Position numbers and translations under genes: made by a program | Shown: piece by piece, positions 17,925 to 25,435 of the stretch | Numbering within the stretch: position 1 is the first letter of the stretch | Layout of the letters: each line of letters starts with the position of its first letter | Origin: Berkiella sp964594635 | GTDB taxonomy: Bacteria > Pseudomonadota > Gammaproteobacteria > Berkiellales > Berkiellaceae | Assembly: GCA_964594635.1 (NCBI GenBank) | Contig: CAZQMV010000003.1 | Location: 186,001-250,000, forward strand | Length of the DNA: 64,000 nt | Direction: 5' to 3' | The notes under the pieces: generated by a model | Seen by the model: the letters and a program-made list of their open reading frames with translations, nothing else | The model's database searches: none | What the model was told of the DNA's origin: nothing

Positions 17925-18092
17925 GACGCGAAGCGTCGAGTGCTTCTCTACGCGATGGGGGTTCCCCAAGGGGGAGAGTTGCAATCTCCCCCTTGGGTGC
18001 AAGCGCGAATTCAGTTCGCGCTTAGCATTAAAATAAGATATACCGCTCGTAAGTATCTTAGAAAAGTCGCATATTCAATGTCGAGCGGTATA
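17925..18092. repeat. Cluster of palindromes upstream of ftsI
   Basis: Several inverted repeats lie side by side: GACGC/GCGTC (17925-17937); a perfect 12-bp stem CCAAGGGGGAGA/TCTCCCCCTTGG (17966-17977 and 17985-17996); a perfect 9-bp stem AAGCGCGAA/TTCGCGCTT (18001-18009 and 18015-18023); and TATACCGCTCG/CGAGCGGTATA (18039-18049 and 18082-18092). The last overlaps a competing pair TAAGATA/TATCTTA (18034-18040 and 18054-18060). No gene fits here. The first three look like REP-type elements; the last two overlap the ftsI leader and could be regulatory. Confidence 0.6.
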
Positions 18093-18133
18093 TACTTGCT
18101 GACGTTATCTGATTTATCCACAACAATAAAGTA

Positions 18134-19882
18134 ATGATCAAAACTGCGCCATACAAAGAAAGTTTTCTAAATACGAAAACCCGTGAAATGGATCCTTTAA
18201 CCTGGCGGCTTACGCTCATTTGCGGTTTGTTCGCAATGCTCACAGCTGGCCTTGGCGCACGGCTTGTTCATTTACAAATTGCGCATACCGATTTTTTACA
18301 AGCACAAGGCGATGCAAGAACCTTAAGAATTGTCGATATCCCCTCTTATCGCGGCATGATCACTGACAGAAGAGGAACACCGATTGCCATTAGCACGCCA
18401 GTGCATGCGATTTATGCGGATCCTTCCGTGTTTCAAGCAAAGCGCAGTGAGCTTAAAAAATTAGCAGCGCTGTTAGGTTACACCCCACTTGCCCTCAAAA
18501 TGAAAATTGAACAACATCCACATCGCGTTTTTGTTTATTTAAAACGCGGGTTAACGCCTGATGTAGCTAAAAAAATTAAAGCGCTTAATCTGACAGGGAT
18601 CGGCATCAAACGAGAATTTCGCCGTTACTATCCTGCGGCAATGCAAACTGCACAACTGACTGGCTTTACGGATATTGATGATCATGGACAAGCAGGGCTT
18701 GAACTGACCTTTGAACAAAATTTAAAACCCACTATTGGCAAAAAACGCGTATTAGAAGACAGAACGGGTCGCTGGGTAAAAGATCTCGATTACTTTCAAC
18801 CTGCAAAACAAGGTGAAGATATTGCATTGAGTATTGATCTTCGGATCCAGGGATTTGCTTATCGAGCACTGGAAAAAGCCATTCAACAATATCAAGCGAA
18901 ATCGGCCACACTGGTCATGATTGATATTCCAACCGGCGAAATTTTAGCGATGGTCAGCGCACCTTCGTTTAACCCCAATAATCGTCAAGAATGTCATGGC
19001 ATACACACCAGGAATCGTGCATTAACCGATCTTTATGAACCTGGCTCAACCATTAAAGCATTTACCATTGCCAGCGCATTAGCAAGTCGACAATTTACCT
19101 CAGAGAGTATTATTGATACTACGCCAGGCACTTATCAAATTGGTAAACATGTCGTCAAAGATGTTCGCAATTATGGCGTATTATCGCTTAAAGAAGTGCT
19201 CAGCAAATCCAGTAACGTCGGGATCAGTAAAATTACCTTGGCTTTGCCTTCTGAGCAGTTAGTTGAGACTTTCCGTAAATTGGGCCTTGGCGATAGTATT
19301 CATACCCCTTTTCCCGGAGAGCGCAAAGGGGTTTTGCCACTACCGCCTAAAAATCCTTTTGCACACGCCACCCTGGCATTTGGCTATGGTCTATCGGTAA
19401 CCCCCTTGCAGATCGCTCATGCTTATGCAACGCTCGCATCGGGAGGGCTAAAAATGCCGGTGTCACTCATAAAAATCCAGGATCCCAATCGTCAACTTCG
19501 CGAGCGAGTTTTACCGGAAGATGTGGCCAATGCAACGATGGAAGTTCTGATGGATGTATTAGCGCGCACCGGTACCGGTGCCAGAGCCAATATTCCAGGG
19601 TATAAAACAGCCGGAAAGACAGGAACTATTCGCGTTGTTGGACCGCATGGCTATGATAAAAACAGGCATATAGGATTATTTGCTGGAGTCACCCCCGTTG
19701 ATAATCCCCGCTTAGCAACGGTAATTATTGTTGAAGAACCCAACGAAGCAAATTATTACGGTGGCTTGGTGGCAGCGCCTATTTATAAAAGCGTGGTCGG
19801 TAAAGCGCTTTATATATTAAACGTACCACCAGACAATACATTGCAAACAGCAAGCCAAAACCCGGTTGCCGCTGCAGGGTAG
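18134..19882 (+). CDS. ftsI: Peptidoglycan D,D-transpeptidase, FtsI/PBP3 family
   Basis: A class B penicillin-binding protein of 582 aa that cross-links septal peptidoglycan. One membrane helix (about 24-46) is followed by the pedestal domain (SYRGMITDRRGTPIA, residues 71-85) and the transpeptidase domain. All three active-site motifs are present: STIK with catalytic Ser305 and Lys308, SSN at 359-361, and KTG at 495-497. The helix is followed directly by ARLVHLQI, as in FtsI. No mra/mur genes adjoin, so this lies outside a division and wall (dcw) cluster and could be a relocated or second copy. Its leader contains competing inverted repeats. Confidence 0.88.
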   Translation: MIKTAPYKESFLNTKTREMDPLTWRLTLICGLFAMLTAGLGARLVHLQIAHTDFLQAQGDARTLRIVDIPSYRGMITDRRGTPIAISTPVHAIYADPSVFQAKRSELKKLAALLGYTPLALKMKIEQHPHRVFVYLKRGLTPDVAKKIKALNLTGIGIKREFRRYYPAAMQTAQLTGFTDIDDHGQAGLELTFEQNLKPTIGKKRVLEDRTGRWVKDLDYFQPAKQGEDIALSIDLRIQGFAYRALEKAIQQYQAKSATLVMIDIPTGEILAMVSAPSFNPNNRQECHGIHTRNRALTDLYEPGSTIKAFTIASALASRQFTSESIIDTTPGTYQIGKHVVKDVRNYGVLSLKEVLSKSSNVGISKITLALPSEQLVETFRKLGLGDSIHTPFPGERKGVLPLPPKNPFAHATLAFGYGLSVTPLQIAHAYATLASGGLKMPVSLIKIQDPNRQLRERVLPEDVANATMEVLMDVLARTGTGARANIPGYKTAGKTGTIRVVGPHGYDKNRHIGLFAGVTPVDNPRLATVIIVEEPNEANYYGGLVAAPIYKSVVGKALYILNVPPDNTLQTASQNPVAAAG

Positions 19883-19918
19883 CCCATTAATACCTAAAGG
19901 TTTTTTAAAAAATAGCTA

Positions 19919-20020
19919 TCTTTGTCTTCAGACGAGGCGTTGTGAGTTCGAGCAGCACAGTTTACAAATTGGTAAATGAGCAGCGCAGAACTCGCAACAA
20001 CGAAGTATCAAGACAAAAGA
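19919..20020. repeat. Long imperfect inverted repeat between ftsI and upp
   Basis: The outer arms TCTTTGTCTT (19919-19928) and AAGACAAAAGA (20010-20020) pair with one bulge. The inner arms GTTGTGAGTTC (19939-19949) and GAACTCGCAAC (19988-19998) pair with one G-U, and GTTTAC/GTAAAT close the centre. Two near-identical AGCAGC-CAG words lie within. It sits between convergent genes, so it may end both transcripts. It is larger than a usual terminator and could be a mobile palindromic element or a structured RNA. Confidence 0.55.
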
Positions 20021-20028
20021 GCATTTTT

Positions 20029-20685
20029 TTAAAGGGTGCCGAACATTCTGTCGCCTGCGTCACCTAAACCCGGTCTTATATAACCGTGTTCATCTAGGCA
20101 GCGATCAACGCTTGCCGAATAAATTTTGACATCGGGGTGCACTTCAAAGAAAGCTTTTAGGCCCTCGGGTGCAGCCAGAACACAAAGAAAGGTAATGCTT
20201 TTAACGCCATGTTCTTTGAGTGTGCTGATTGCACGAATGGCAGAGCCACCAGTAGCCAGCATAGGATCGCAAACATAAAATGGGCGTGCGTGACTGTCTT
20301 CTGGCACTTTAAAATAATAACCTTCGGGTTGAAGGGTTTTTTCATTTCTAAATAAACCAATATGCCCCACTTTAGCAGCAGGCATTAAGGTTAATAGTGC
20401 ATCAACCATGCCTATACCTGCACGCAAAATCGGCAAAATGACGGGGGATGGGCCTGCTAAAAAGGGGGATTGGCAGGTTTCCATTGGCGTATGGATTTCC
20501 ATACTTTGTGTCACAAGGTTTTGGGTTGCTTCATAACCTAACAATAAGGTTATTTCATGAACCAATTCACGGAATAATTTATGGTCGGTTTGTTTTTGTC
20601 TTAACAGCGTTAACTTACCCGCAATTAAAGGATGATTCACTTCATAAAAGTTTTGAAATTTTTCGTGGTGTTTGATCACCGTCAT
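20029..20685 (-). CDS. upp: Uracil phosphoribosyltransferase
   Basis: The enzyme salvages uracil by joining it to PRPP to give UMP. The PRPP-binding loop is VCDPMLATGGSAIRAI, and uracil-contact segments ILPILRAGIGMVDALL and the C-terminal GYIRPGLGDAGDRMFG are typical of Upp. ATG 20685 is preferred over the upstream in-frame TTG because GGAG lies nine bases before it, giving 218 aa against about 208 in E. coli. It follows two small genes in the same direction and ends at a large inverted repeat. Confidence 0.94.
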   Translation of the reverse strand: MTVIKHHEKFQNFYEVNHPLIAGKLTLLRQKQTDHKLFRELVHEITLLLGYEATQNLVTQSMEIHTPMETCQSPFLAGPSPVILPILRAGIGMVDALLTLMPAAKVGHIGLFRNEKTLQPEGYYFKVPEDSHARPFYVCDPMLATGGSAIRAISTLKEHGVKSITFLCVLAAPEGLKAFFEVHPDVKIYSASVDRCLDEHGYIRPGLGDAGDRMFGTL

Positions 20686-20705
20686 CGCAACAGTCTCCAA
20701 TGCGG

Positions 20706-20921
20706 TTAGTGGTAGATAGATCGGTCTTCTAGCAACATGGTTGCTGCAATACTTGCTTTATAGATAATAAAAGGATCTGCGTGATTGAGACCTGCATTGA
20801 TATCTTTAATATGGGGATTATCAACACCAATCATTTGCCAATACTCTGCTAAGTTTTCGATTGATTCACGTAAGAAAATCAAATATTCGCCGAAGGATTT
20901 ATTATTATTCATTGCGCACAT
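20706..20921 (-). CDS. Small hypothetical protein (about 70 aa)
   Basis: Its ATG at 20921 follows the stop of the DUF445 gene after a single base, suggesting translational coupling; a later ATG at 20912 (MNNNKSFGEY) is also possible. The product is acidic to neutral, helical and soluble (FGEYLIFLRESIENLAEYW, DPFIIYKASIAATMLLEDR). I do not recognise a named family. It ends 20 bases before upp, so it may share a transcript with upp. Confidence 0.6.
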   Translation of the reverse strand: MCAMNNNKSFGEYLIFLRESIENLAEYWQMIGVDNPHIKDINAGLNHADPFIIYKASIAATMLLEDRSIYH

Positions 20922-20922
20922 C

Positions 20923-21660
20923 TTATATAAAATTAGCAACCAACCCAATTAAACCACCGAATACTCCACCCCATACCACAAGCCAACCTAAATGCTCACG
21001 GATCATTTTTTGTATAATATTTTTTACCATTTTGGGTGTTAAGCCATCAAGGCGTCGCTCAACTATCCCTTCAATACGTTTCATAAATTGTTCTTGGTTT
21101 TGAAATTTATTCATCACCTGTTGCTGAAGCTGTTCATCACTTAAAGTTTCTTGAATAACGGATCGCAACTTCATTTGCACAGGCGCTCGTAATGATTCAA
21201 CAGCGCTTTGCCCTCCCACCATCGCAAGCAACTTACCCATTTGCGATTGTAATAATCCATCAGCGAGAGCGTCGTACATTTTGTCGTAATTCAATTCATC
21301 CGCCAGAGCACGCCATTTTTGTTTGTCATTACTTTGTGACACAACAGCGTCAATATTTTCGCTCGTAAAAAACTCTTGCATGATTAAACTGCGCAGTCCC
21401 ATTTTGAAAGATTCAAAGCGCTCTGGGATAACCCCTGAGCCATATAAATAAGGGACTTTCTCAAATAACATGTAGATAGCTAACCAATTAGTTAGCGCAC
21501 CAGACAACGCATAGCAACCTACACTACTGAGGACGGCTTGGTAAGGTGTATTAGCAAAGCAATAACTCAAACCAATGACACCTGCAGATAGGGCATTCGT
21601 AGCAAAACTGACGTTAACAAAGCTACGGATTTCACTGCCTACATTCATTATTCTAACCAT
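20923..21660 (-). CDS. DUF445-family membrane protein (YheB-like)
   Basis: The protein has two hydrophobic segments near the N-terminus (about 15-30 and 35-60), a long helical central region and one C-terminal membrane helix (WLVVWGGVFGGLIGLVANFI). The signature GALTNWLAIYMLFEKVPYLY followed by SGVIPERFESFK is diagnostic of DUF445, an uncharacterised family of inner-membrane proteins. The start is uncertain: ATG 21660 and ATG 21648 are both possible. It shares an apparent operon with the small gene 20706-20921. The biochemical role is unknown. Confidence 0.75.
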   Translation of the reverse strand: MVRIMNVGSEIRSFVNVSFATNALSAGVIGLSYCFANTPYQAVLSSVGCYALSGALTNWLAIYMLFEKVPYLYGSGVIPERFESFKMGLRSLIMQEFFTSENIDAVVSQSNDKQKWRALADELNYDKMYDALADGLLQSQMGKLLAMVGGQSAVESLRAPVQMKLRSVIQETLSDEQLQQQVMNKFQNQEQFMKRIEGIVERRLDGLTPKMVKNIIQKMIREHLGWLVVWGGVFGGLIGLVANFI

Positions 21661-21785
21661 TAAAAAAAGGCGTACTTTCAAAAAGTTAGAGGAGTGTATC
21701 AAAAGGGATTTTGAATGTACACACTGTACAGGATGGAAGGTCGCAAGACGATGCCCAAATTCGTTAACTGAGAAATTTAGCCATT

Positions 21786-22373
21786 TTAATCATTTTGTCG
21801 GGACTTTCGTCGGGCACGCAAAAATTCCACTTCTTTGCGCATAATATGCTGTACTAAGCGCTCGGTATCTTCATCGCGCATCGCCACAAAATCGACATTC
21901 ATGCGGTAATTTGCTGAATTTTCTATAGGAATGCAATCAACCACTTTGGCATAACAGAAAATATAAATTTTTTCGGGTAATAGCACTATTTCAAGCTTTA
22001 GATCTTGCCCTTGCGTTTTAGAACTGGTCGCTTCAAAAGATAAGCCACTGGCACTAATATTGACAAACTGTGGCATTTCATCAAGCAACGTTTGGACAGT
22101 TTGATCAAGCGGTATTTTCTTGATAAAAAGATTCACTTTTCGATTAATGAGTTCAAGTGCATTCGCAATGTGTGGATCTTTAGCAGAAACTGCTTGAATA
22201 GTATCGCACAGATCGGCTTCAAGCCCTAAATACATTCCTGCTAAATCAGGATATTGTATTTCACCTCGGGCAAAGCGCTCTATGCCTTTCGTTTTTTCTT
22301 CAGGCGTGATTGGTTGCCATGATAAAATGATCTGGTCTTCTATTCGAAAGTATCGTCGTCGTTCATCACTCAT
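21786..22373 (-). CDS. PilZ-domain protein next to the flagellar stator genes
   Basis: The N-terminus has the arginine cluster RRRYFR (5-10), and about residue 103 the second motif NISASGLSFEA appears; together these resemble the RxxxR and (D/N)xSxxG parts of a c-di-GMP-binding PilZ domain. About 85 residues of helical sequence are inserted between them. Asn replaces the usual first Asp. AAGGAA lies upstream of ATG 22373 and the gene starts 13 bases after pomB, so the three genes probably form an operon. A YcgR-like brake on the motor is a reasonable inference, though a plain structural PilZ protein is possible. Confidence 0.75.
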   Translation of the reverse strand: MSDERRRYFRIEDQIILSWQPITPEEKTKGIERFARGEIQYPDLAGMYLGLEADLCDTIQAVSAKDPHIANALELINRKVNLFIKKIPLDQTVQTLLDEMPQFVNISASGLSFEATSSKTQGQDLKLEIVLLPEKIYIFCYAKVVDCIPIENSANYRMNVDFVAMRDEDTERLVQHIMRKEVEFLRARRKSRQND

Positions 22374-22386
22374 AGCGCCTATTCCT

Positions 22387-23409
22387 TTATTCTTGCGATT
22401 TAATTGGGATTGCAGGTCCCAATTTCGTAGGTTGGTTTACATAAATTTCACGCACTTGTTTTTTCACCACATCATCATTCGATGGCACTCTAACTGGCTC
22501 AAAGTGCGGGTTATCACCTTGGGTTAAACTAATTTCAACACGTCTATTTTTAAGACGATTTTCCTTGGTATTATTAGGGTACAGTGGTTGCGCATCACCA
22601 TATCCCAAAATAACAATTCGCTGTTTACTAATACCTCTTTGTTCGGTCAAATAACGCGCTACAGAAATGGCACGCCCTGCTGATAAATCCCAATTTGAGC
22701 GGTACAGTCGATTCGCTACTGGCGTATCATCTGTGTGTCCTGCAACGTCAATCTCTCCTGGTATGAGATCTAAAAAAGTAGCAATTTTATTTAAAATCGG
22801 CACAAAAGAGGCTTGAATAGTATCATCACCATTTGCAAATGAGCCCTGCTCTAACACTCTGATAACAACACGTTGATCTTTGGCTTCCACTTCAATCAAC
22901 CCCTGCAAAATCTCATTCGCCAATGTTTTTGCTAATTTTTCGGTAATTTCAATGCGTTTTTGTTCTTTGGATTTTTGGATGGCCGCTTTTTCTTGGCTGG
23001 TAACGCCTTTTTCACGCCCCCCTTGACTGAGATCACTTCCTTCTGCACCTTGCATTGGGATGCGTTTATCATCAAATTCTAAACTCATTTTATTTTCGTC
23101 AGTGGTTTTTTGCCTTACCTCATTTAACACCGTTGGCAAGGGTCTACCTGGGCTAAATTCTCTAGCAACAATACTGGTTCCTTTAGGAATTTCATAAGCC
23201 ACAATATCTCGTTGTACACCGAATGCTCTTTCAAGTGAGCCACCCACTTCTTTAAATTTTGCTGAATCCTGCTCGGAAAACGAGAGTAACAATACGAAAA
23301 AGCTCATCAATAATGACATCATGTCAGCGAAGGTAACAACCCAACCTTCAGATTTCCCAGCATGGGCTTCTGGTGGACCATCATCGTCGTGAGCGGCATG
23401 AGAAGACAT
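22387..23409 (-). CDS. pomB: Flagellar stator protein PomB/MotB
   Basis: This is the peptidoglycan-binding half of the stator. Residues 23-46 are the single membrane helix WVVTFADMMSLLMSFFVLLL, with the ion-carrying Asp29. The stretches FGVQRDIVAYEIPKGTS and REFSPGRPLP match the sodium-type PomB of Vibrio closely, so Na+ is more likely than H+ as the ion. The C-terminal OmpA-like domain shows DVAGHTDDTPV and YRSNWDLSAGRA. The start overlaps the pomA stop (TAATG). No other flagellar gene is visible in this window. Confidence 0.9.
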   Translation of the reverse strand: MSSHAAHDDDGPPEAHAGKSEGWVVTFADMMSLLMSFFVLLLSFSEQDSAKFKEVGGSLERAFGVQRDIVAYEIPKGTSIVAREFSPGRPLPTVLNEVRQKTTDENKMSLEFDDKRIPMQGAEGSDLSQGGREKGVTSQEKAAIQKSKEQKRIEITEKLAKTLANEILQGLIEVEAKDQRVVIRVLEQGSFANGDDTIQASFVPILNKIATFLDLIPGEIDVAGHTDDTPVANRLYRSNWDLSAGRAISVARYLTEQRGISKQRIVILGYGDAQPLYPNNTKENRLKNRRVEISLTQGDNPHFEPVRVPSNDDVVKKQVREIYVNQPTKLGPAIPIKSQE

Positions 23410-24167
23410 TATTTTTCCGCTCCACGTCCTTTACTGGGTAAATAATTTTTTAAGGCTTCTTCAATGACACGCGGATTTTGACCAGCTTGAATACCCAACA
23501 ATGCATCTATCACTAAAGCTTTGGCAGTACGTTCTTCAGTTGAACGCAATTCAAGCTTGTCTGCTATAGGTAACGCCACCATATTAGCGAGTACCGCACC
23601 ATAAAGAGTCGCCAAGAGCGCAATAGCCATTGCAGGACCAATGGATTTAGGATCGCTCATATTTGCCATCATCATTACCAAACCTAATAGCGTTCCTATC
23701 ATGCCCATTGCAGGCCCTGCCTCTGCAATAGCCTTAAAAACTTTTTGACTCCAAGCATGTCGCTCAACAGTGAGATTCATTTCTTTGGATAAAATTTTGC
23801 GCACCACATCGGGTTCATGGCCATCGATCAATAATTGAACGCCTTTTTTAAGAAAAGGATGTTTGATTTCCATGCCTTCTAAAGACAGCAAACCCCCTTT
23901 GCGCGCGGCTTCTGCCATTTTGACGGATTCTTGAATAATGTCTTCGGGTTTGAATTTTTTGAATACAAAAGCATACATGGCAGTCTTAAGTGCAGCAAAA
24001 AACCGCCCAATTCCAAATTTCATAATGGTGACGACGGTACTACCACCCATAACAATGACAATCGGGTGAGCGTTGATAAACATCCCTATGTTGCCGCCAT
24101 CAGACGCGATGGCCCACCAGATAATGTAGCCACCGCCTATGAGACCGAGTATTGTTCCAATATCCAT
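23409..24167 (-). CDS. pomA: Flagellar stator protein PomA/MotA
   Basis: This four-helix stator subunit converts ion flow into torque. The 252 residues match PomA: MDIGTILGLIGGGYIIWWAI, the cytoplasmic block MAEAARKGGLLSLEGMEI with IDGHEPDVV, and the pore helices GPAMGMIGTLLGLVMMMANM and MAIALLATLYGAVLANMV. ATG 24167 is used instead of the in-frame TTG one codon earlier, with AGGA eight bases before it. It overlaps pomB by one base. It is divergent from xseB, and the pomAB beside xseB-ispA-dxs arrangement is as in Vibrio. Confidence 0.92.
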   Translation of the reverse strand: MDIGTILGLIGGGYIIWWAIASDGGNIGMFINAHPIVIVMGGSTVVTIMKFGIGRFFAALKTAMYAFVFKKFKPEDIIQESVKMAEAARKGGLLSLEGMEIKHPFLKKGVQLLIDGHEPDVVRKILSKEMNLTVERHAWSQKVFKAIAEAGPAMGMIGTLLGLVMMMANMSDPKSIGPAMAIALLATLYGAVLANMVALPIADKLELRSTEERTAKALVIDALLGIQAGQNPRVIEEALKNYLPSKGRGAEK

Positions 24168-24320
24168 CAATACATCCTGTAAACGTATTCAGCCAAAAGC
24201 GTTTGGCACTTCCCTATTTATGTATATTCTAGTTTGCTTAATCATAAAATTCCTGTTTGACCATTGACCCAAACCCCTGTCTACGATAACTTCTTGGTTT
24301 TGATTGAAAAAATAAATCTA

Positions 24321-24545
24321 GTGGCTAACAAAAAATCAGCACCAGCCGTACCAGACTTTGAAGGGTCGCTCCAAAAATTGGAAACCATTGTGAACAAAAT
24401 GGAAACCGGTGAGCTTAGCCTTGAAGAAGCACTTTCACACTTTGAACAAGGTGTTGCTTTAGCAAGACATTGCCAACAGGCTTTGCGCCAAGCAGAGCTG
24501 CGTGTTGAGCAGCTCATGAACGACAATGACGCACCCGAGAAGTAA
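24321..24545 (+). CDS. xseB: Exodeoxyribonuclease VII small subunit
   Basis: XseB binds XseA to form exonuclease VII, which trims single-stranded DNA. The conserved helical core is FEGSLQKLETIVNKMETGEL followed by SLEEALSHFEQGVAL and HCQQALRQAE. A GTG at 24321 is chosen because family members start a few residues before this core and the result is 74 aa, the usual size; an in-frame TTG at 24264 would add 19 atypical residues. It is first in the xseB-ispA-dxs operon, with ispA starting five bases after its stop. Confidence 0.9.
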   Translation: MANKKSAPAVPDFEGSLQKLETIVNKMETGELSLEEALSHFEQGVALARHCQQALRQAELRVEQLMNDNDAPEK

Positions 24546-24550
24546 TCAAC

Positions 24551-25435
24551 ATGGACACGTTCGGTATCACTGCCTGCCAAGCACGCATTAACGCCTTATT
24601 GGCACATTATTTACCGCCTGAAGATCCAAGCTCCCCCTTATATCAAGCCATGCGCTATGCCTGCCTCAATGGCGGTAAACGCTTACGGCCCTATTTGGCT
24701 TATCAAAGCGCAGCCCTCTTTAATACCCCGGTTGAAATCATGGATCCTGTTGCTGTCGCCATCGAGCTTATTCACTGTTATTCCCTTATCCATGATGACT
24801 TGCCCGCGATGGACAATGACGATCTGCGCCGTGGTAAACCCACCTGCCATAAAATGTTTGGGGAAGCGACGGCCATACTCGCAGGAGATGCCCTGCTGAC
24901 CTTAGCATTTGAGATGTTATCCAGACCTGAAAACATTATTAATAAAAACCCATTAACTAACTTAATGATAATTCAAGCCATCTCACGCGCCGCAGGCCCC
25001 TTTGGGATGGTAGAAGGTCAAGCGAGGGATCTCGCCGCAGAAGGAAAAGTGCTTTCTTATCCGCAATTATGCCAAATGCACCATGCAAAGACTGGGGCTC
25101 TGATTGCAGCCAGTGTACAATGTGGCGCTATCGCCAGTGGCGCGAGCCAACATGATTTAGAAGAATTACATAAATTTGGTTTGAGCATCGGCCTTGCCTT
25201 TCAGATCAAAGACGACATTTTAGATATTTTAGGAAAAAGTGAGACCATGGGTAAAACGCCGGGACAAGATGCGAAAAATCAAAAGTGCACTTTTGTCACA
25301 TTGCTTGGTCTTAACACCGCCTCAGAATATTTAACGGACTGTTACACACAAAGCCTTGTTCACCTAGCCCCCTTTGGCATAGAAGCTGAACCACTACGGT
25401 CTTTGGCAGCTTACATTGTCGGAAGGGAAACCTAA
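24551..25435 (+). CDS. ispA: Farnesyl diphosphate synthase
   Basis: The enzyme condenses isopentenyl and dimethylallyl/geranyl diphosphates to farnesyl diphosphate, the precursor of quinone tails and undecaprenyl phosphate. Both Asp-rich metal motifs are present: DDLPAMDNDD near residue 83 and KDDILD near residue 223. The CLNGGKRLRPYL and HCYSLIHDD segments are typical. The 294 aa is the normal length. It lies five bases after xseB and directly abuts dxs. Confidence 0.94.
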   Translation: MDTFGITACQARINALLAHYLPPEDPSSPLYQAMRYACLNGGKRLRPYLAYQSAALFNTPVEIMDPVAVAIELIHCYSLIHDDLPAMDNDDLRRGKPTCHKMFGEATAILAGDALLTLAFEMLSRPENIINKNPLTNLMIIQAISRAAGPFGMVEGQARDLAAEGKVLSYPQLCQMHHAKTGALIAASVQCGAIASGASQHDLEELHKFGLSIGLAFQIKDDILDILGKSETMGKTPGQDAKNQKCTFVTLLGLNTASEYLTDCYTQSLVHLAPFGIEAEPLRSLAAYIVGRET

